Shown here in pieces: positions 61,756-64,000 of a DNA stretch of 64,000 nucleotides. The notes beneath the pieces were generated by a model. The model worked only from the letters and a program-made list of their open reading frames with translations. It did no database searches and had not been told where the DNA came from. The stretch covers positions 62,001 to 126,000 of the forward strand of contig NZ_WUMO01000013.1 of assembly GCF_009826975.1 (NCBI RefSeq). Direction: 5' to 3'. A program made the position numbers and the translations under genes. Source of the stretch: Flavobacterium sp. HBTb2-11-1. Its GTDB lineage: Bacteria; Bacteroidota; Bacteroidia; Flavobacteriales; Flavobacteriaceae. Numbering within the stretch: the first letter of the stretch is position 1; each line of letters begins with the position of its first letter.

Positions 61756-62067
61756 ATGATTATTTACAACGTTACCACCAATATACACGAAAGCGTTCAC
61801 GACCAATGGTTAAAATGGATGCAGGAAAAACATATACCAGAAATTCTGGCTACTCAGAAATTTTCTTCAGCACGAATTGTAAAAGTTTTGGTTGAAGAAG
61901 AAATGGGAGGCATTACTTATTCTGTGCAATATGTGACAGATAGTAAAGAAACGCTGGAGAAGTTTTATATCGAAGATGAACCAGAATTTCACAGAGAAGC
62001 TTTAGGTTTATTTGCCGATAAAATGCTTTCTTTCAGAACAGAATTGGAGGTTATTTCAGAGCACTAA
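61756..62067 (+). CDS. DUF4286 family protein
   Basis: 103 residues, a small alpha/beta ferredoxin-like fold: MIIYNVTTNIHESVHDQWLKWMQEKHIPEI followed by SYSVQYVTDS-type strand and LGLFADKMLSFRTELEVI. Family of unknown function widespread in flavobacteria. It lies downstream of the TPR gene. Confidence 0.88.
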   Translation: MIIYNVTTNIHESVHDQWLKWMQEKHIPEILATQKFSSARIVKVLVEEEMGGITYSVQYVTDSKETLEKFYIEDEPEFHREALGLFADKMLSFRTELEVISEH

Positions 62068-62116
62068 TTTTTTTAGTTTTCAGTCGGAGTTACAGTTTTC
62101 ATTTAAAAAAGTAATT

Positions 62117-62305
62117 ATGGAAATTCGATTTCAAACAAAAGAAGAAAGTAATAAAAGACAACAGGAAGACTTTTTGAAATTGTCAAAAGTAGAAAGGTTT
62201 TATGCTTTTTTACGTCTAAGTGAAAGGATAAGTAAATTTCCAGTTAAGAATAAAGTAAATAAAAATAAAGACAATTTTCTTATTGTAATTGATGAAAAAG
62301 AATAA
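62117..62305 (+). CDS. Small conserved-looking protein of unknown function
   Basis: 62 residues from ATG 62117 (MEIRFQTKEESNKRQQEDFL, then FLRLSERISKFP). Charged, helical, no Cys. A longer frame from 62012 would overlap the DUF4286 gene and has no better start. Its composition and position between two real genes support it; there is no recognisable family. Confidence 0.6.
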   Translation: MEIRFQTKEESNKRQQEDFLKLSKVERFYAFLRLSERISKFPVKNKVNKNKDNFLIVIDEKE

Positions 62306-62339
62306 AAACTTCTTGCATTTATGCCTTTTGATAAGAAAA

Positions 62340-62412
62340 TAATAAATAAAGCTTTGTGTCTTTGAGTCTTTGTGGCAAAAAAAGAATACTTTTGCGCCCT
62401 CGTGGCAAACAA
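62340..62412. repeat. Dispersed repeat (CTTTGTGTCTTTGAGTCTTTGTGGC family)
   Basis: GCTTTGTGTCTTTGAGTCTT followed by TGTGGCAAAAA and TTTTGCGCCCTCGTGGC. Related to 23339-23378 and 26524-26644. It overlaps the promoter of ksgA. Confidence 0.7.
62361..62394 (+). promoter_or_regulatory. Putative ksgA promoter inside a dispersed repeat
   Basis: TTTG at 62361-62364, 22 nt, then TACTTTTG at 62387-62394: both boxes of the Bacteroidota consensus at an allowed spacing. The start ATG 62421 follows 26 nt downstream. The -33 box belongs to the dispersed repeat. Confidence 0.5.
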
Positions 62413-62420
62413 GAAATGAA

Positions 62421-63206
62421 ATGGAAAAAGTAAAAGCCAAAAAACATTTAGGACAGCACTTTCTTAAAGACGAAAGTATTGCAAAAGCAATTGCAGATAC
62501 TTTGACCTTTAAAGGATATGATGAGGTTTTAGAAATAGGACCAGGGATGGGTGTGCTTACTAAGTATTTACTTGAAATGCCGATTAATACACATGTTATA
62601 GAAATCGATACCGAATCTGTAGCGTATTTGGATGCCAATTATCCAAAATTAAAAGACAAGATTATTTCTCAGGATTTCCTGAAATATAATATAAATGAAG
62701 TTTACCAAAATAAACAGTTTGCCATAATAGGCAACTTTCCGTACAATATTTCTTCTCAGATTGTTTTTAGGACATTAGAACTTAGAGATCAGATTCCAGA
62801 GTTTTCTGGAATGTTCCAAAAAGAAGTAGCCGAGCGCATCTGCGAAAAGAAAGGCTCAAAAACCTACGGAATATTATCAGTTTTAGCTCAGGCTTTCTAT
62901 GATACAGAGTACCTGTTTACGGTTAATGAAAACGTTTTTATTCCTCCGCCCAAGGTGAAATCGGGTGTGATGAGAATGACCCGAAAGGAAGATTACAGTC
63001 TTCCTTGCAGCGAAAAGTTATTTTTTACAGTTGTAAAAACCGCTTTTCAGCAGAGACGAAAAACATTACGTAACAGTTTGAAAACATTAAATTTATCAGA
63101 CAATTTGCGAGAAGACACTATCTTTGATAAACGTCCGGAGCAGCTAAGCGTAGATGAATTTATTGAACTAACTCTAAAAATAGAAGCCAATGGAGTTCAA
63201 AGTTAG
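62421..63206 (+). CDS. rsmA: 16S rRNA adenine(1518/1519) dimethyltransferase KsgA
   Basis: 261 residues. The N-terminal KKHLGQHFLKD, SAM-binding VLEIGPGMGVLTKYLLE and catalytic IGNFPYNISSQI (N-F-P-Y in place of N-L-P-Y) identify the family. It modifies two adenines at the 3' end of 16S rRNA during ribosome assembly. The start is ATG 62421; the reading frame extends upstream to 62370 without a good start. Its end overlaps mgtE by 17 nt. Confidence 0.96.
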   Translation: MEKVKAKKHLGQHFLKDESIAKAIADTLTFKGYDEVLEIGPGMGVLTKYLLEMPINTHVIEIDTESVAYLDANYPKLKDKIISQDFLKYNINEVYQNKQFAIIGNFPYNISSQIVFRTLELRDQIPEFSGMFQKEVAERICEKKGSKTYGILSVLAQAFYDTEYLFTVNENVFIPPPKVKSGVMRMTRKEDYSLPCSEKLFFTVVKTAFQQRRKTLRNSLKTLNLSDNLREDTIFDKRPEQLSVDEFIELTLKIEANGVQS

Positions 63207-64000
63207 TAAAGAATTTATACATCAGTTAGAGGAGCTGATCAATAAGAAAAACGACAGTGAACTGGAAGTTTTGCTTAATGATCTGCACCATGCCGATATT
63301 GCCGAAATTTTAGACGAATTAGATTTCGATGAGGCAACTTATATCTTCAAGGTTTTAGATAGTGATAAAACAGCCGAAATTCTTCTGGAACTAGAAGAAG
63401 ATTTACGCGAAAACATCTTAAGCAGACTTTCGCCAAAGGAAATTGCGGAAGAGCTTGATGAGCTTGAAACCAATGACGCTGCCGACATTATCGCCGAACT
63501 TTCGCAGGAAATAAAAGCAGAAGTAATCTCTGAGCTGGTCGACGTCGAACACGCCAAGGACATTGTTGATCTTTTGCGCTACGACGAAAACACGGCTGGT
63601 GGTTTGATGGGAAAGGAGCTTGTAAAAGTGAATGAAAACTGGACTGTCTTAACCTGTGTGAAAGAAATGCGTATTCAGGCAGAGAATGTTTCTAGAGTGC
63701 ATTCCATCTACGTAGTTGACGATGAAAACCGATTAAAAGGAAGATTATCACTAAAAGATTTATTGACTTCTTCGACCAAAACTCAAATTGGTGACGTTTA
63801 TATCCGAAAATTAAATTTTGTAAAAGTTGATACTGAAGATGTTGAGGTAGCTCGTATCATGCAGAAGTACGACTTAGAGGCTATTCCGGTTGTTGACGAG
63901 TTGGGCCGATTGGTCGGAAGAATTACCATCGACGACATCGTAGACGTAATCAAGGAAGAAGCTGATAAAGATTACCAGTTAGCGGCGGGTATTACGCAAG
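63190..64000 (+). CDS. mgtE: Magnesium transporter MgtE, 5' part cut by window edge
   Basis: 270 residues are visible from ATG 63190, inside the last codons of ksgA. The N-terminal superhelical MgtE_N domain (about 20-130, Leu/Glu/Asp-rich repeats such as AEILLELEEDLRENILSRLSP) is followed by two CBS domains (about 135-260, NTAGGLMGKELVKVNENWTV and EAIPVVDELGRLVGRITIDDIVDV). The membrane part lies beyond the window. It moves Mg2+ with cytosolic Mg2+ sensing through the N and CBS domains. Confidence 0.95.
   Translation, partial: MEFKVSKEFIHQLEELINKKNDSELEVLLNDLHHADIAEILDELDFDEATYIFKVLDSDKTAEILLELEEDLRENILSRLSPKEIAEELDELETNDAADIIAELSQEIKAEVISELVDVEHAKDIVDLLRYDENTAGGLMGKELVKVNENWTVLTCVKEMRIQAENVSRVHSIYVVDDENRLKGRLSLKDLLTSSTKTQIGDVYIRKLNFVKVDTEDVEVARIMQKYDLEAIPVVDELGRLVGRITIDDIVDVIKEEADKDYQLAAGITQ

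Noticed and set aside
62216..62638. 140-codon open frame antisense to the ksgA start
   Set aside because: It overlaps two plus-strand genes and a repeat and has no family features.
1..64000. rRNA, tRNA, prophage, plasmid or integrase genes
   Set aside because: None was recognised by eye in spacers; the only mobile-type gene is the RAYT. A covariance-model scan could still find a small RNA.

Overview
The window looks like the chromosome of a Flavobacterium-type member of the Bacteroidota. The DNA is AT-rich. It carries gliding-motility lipoprotein GldH, a secreted M4 metallopeptidase ending in a type IX secretion (T9SS) sorting domain, and many lipoproteins. Several genes have Bacteroidota-type -7 promoter boxes (TAnnTTTG) close to their starts, and Shine-Dalgarno sequences are scarce. 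No rRNA, tRNA, prophage, plasmid or CRISPR locus was recognised. Most of the window is ordinary housekeeping; the less ordinary material is at about 6.2-10 kb and in the intergenic repeats.

Layout. 0-4.8 kb: a minus-strand RND efflux operon (adaptor, permease, then an outer-membrane lipoprotein cut by the window edge). 5.0-10 kb: a PPK2 polyphosphate kinase, then a tRNA-uridine-34 hydroxylation locus: a TrhO homologue, a REP-associated tyrosine transposase (RAYT) with its palindromic repeat array, a TrhP/YegQ-type U32 protein and a translationally coupled [4Fe-4S] ferredoxin. TrhO and the U32 protein end in the same ~85-residue domain. 10-14 kb: two lipoproteins and two ankyrin-repeat proteins, one with a C-terminal SHOCT domain. 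14.3-18.5 kb: RicT (PSP1 family), GldH and a class A penicillin-binding protein, tightly packed. 18.7-20.1 kb: both subunits of a 3-oxoacid CoA-transferase. 20.5-23.3 kb: the M4 peptidase. 23.4-31.4 kb: an envelope protein, a phosphoesterase, DNA polymerase IV, a PAS protein, class I fumarase, two unknown proteins and a nucleoside-recognition membrane protein.

31.7-37.2 kb: an AlkZ-like winged-helix protein, a PolB-type 3'-5' exonuclease, an O6-alkylguanine methyltransferase, a YeeZ-like dehydrogenase, a GNAT acetyltransferase, and a MetR-like LysR regulator divergent from a rhodanese. 37.3-42.5 kb: an SRPBCC protein, a membrane-anchored M28 peptidase, a Zn-ribbon protein coupled to a GNAT-nitrilase fusion, and a short SSB. 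42.5-49.7 kb: a DUF2461 protein, a Lys/Cys-rich small protein, ferritin, an OmpA protein, an unknown exported protein, a CAT-like acyltransferase with a HAD phosphatase, and an EamA transporter. 49.8-64 kb: MetG, a CDGSH protein, a secreted DinB-fold protein, PhzF, a PrcB-like lipoprotein, a DUF4375/DMP19 protein, a lipoprotein, SerS, Lgt, a TPR protein, a DUF4286 protein, a small conserved protein, KsgA and the start of MgtE.

The spacers carry several families of short dispersed repeats (REP-like palindromes and phrase-like repeats). Some are nested inside one another, which suggests repeated insertion of very small palindromic elements, with the single RAYT gene as one possible source of mobility.
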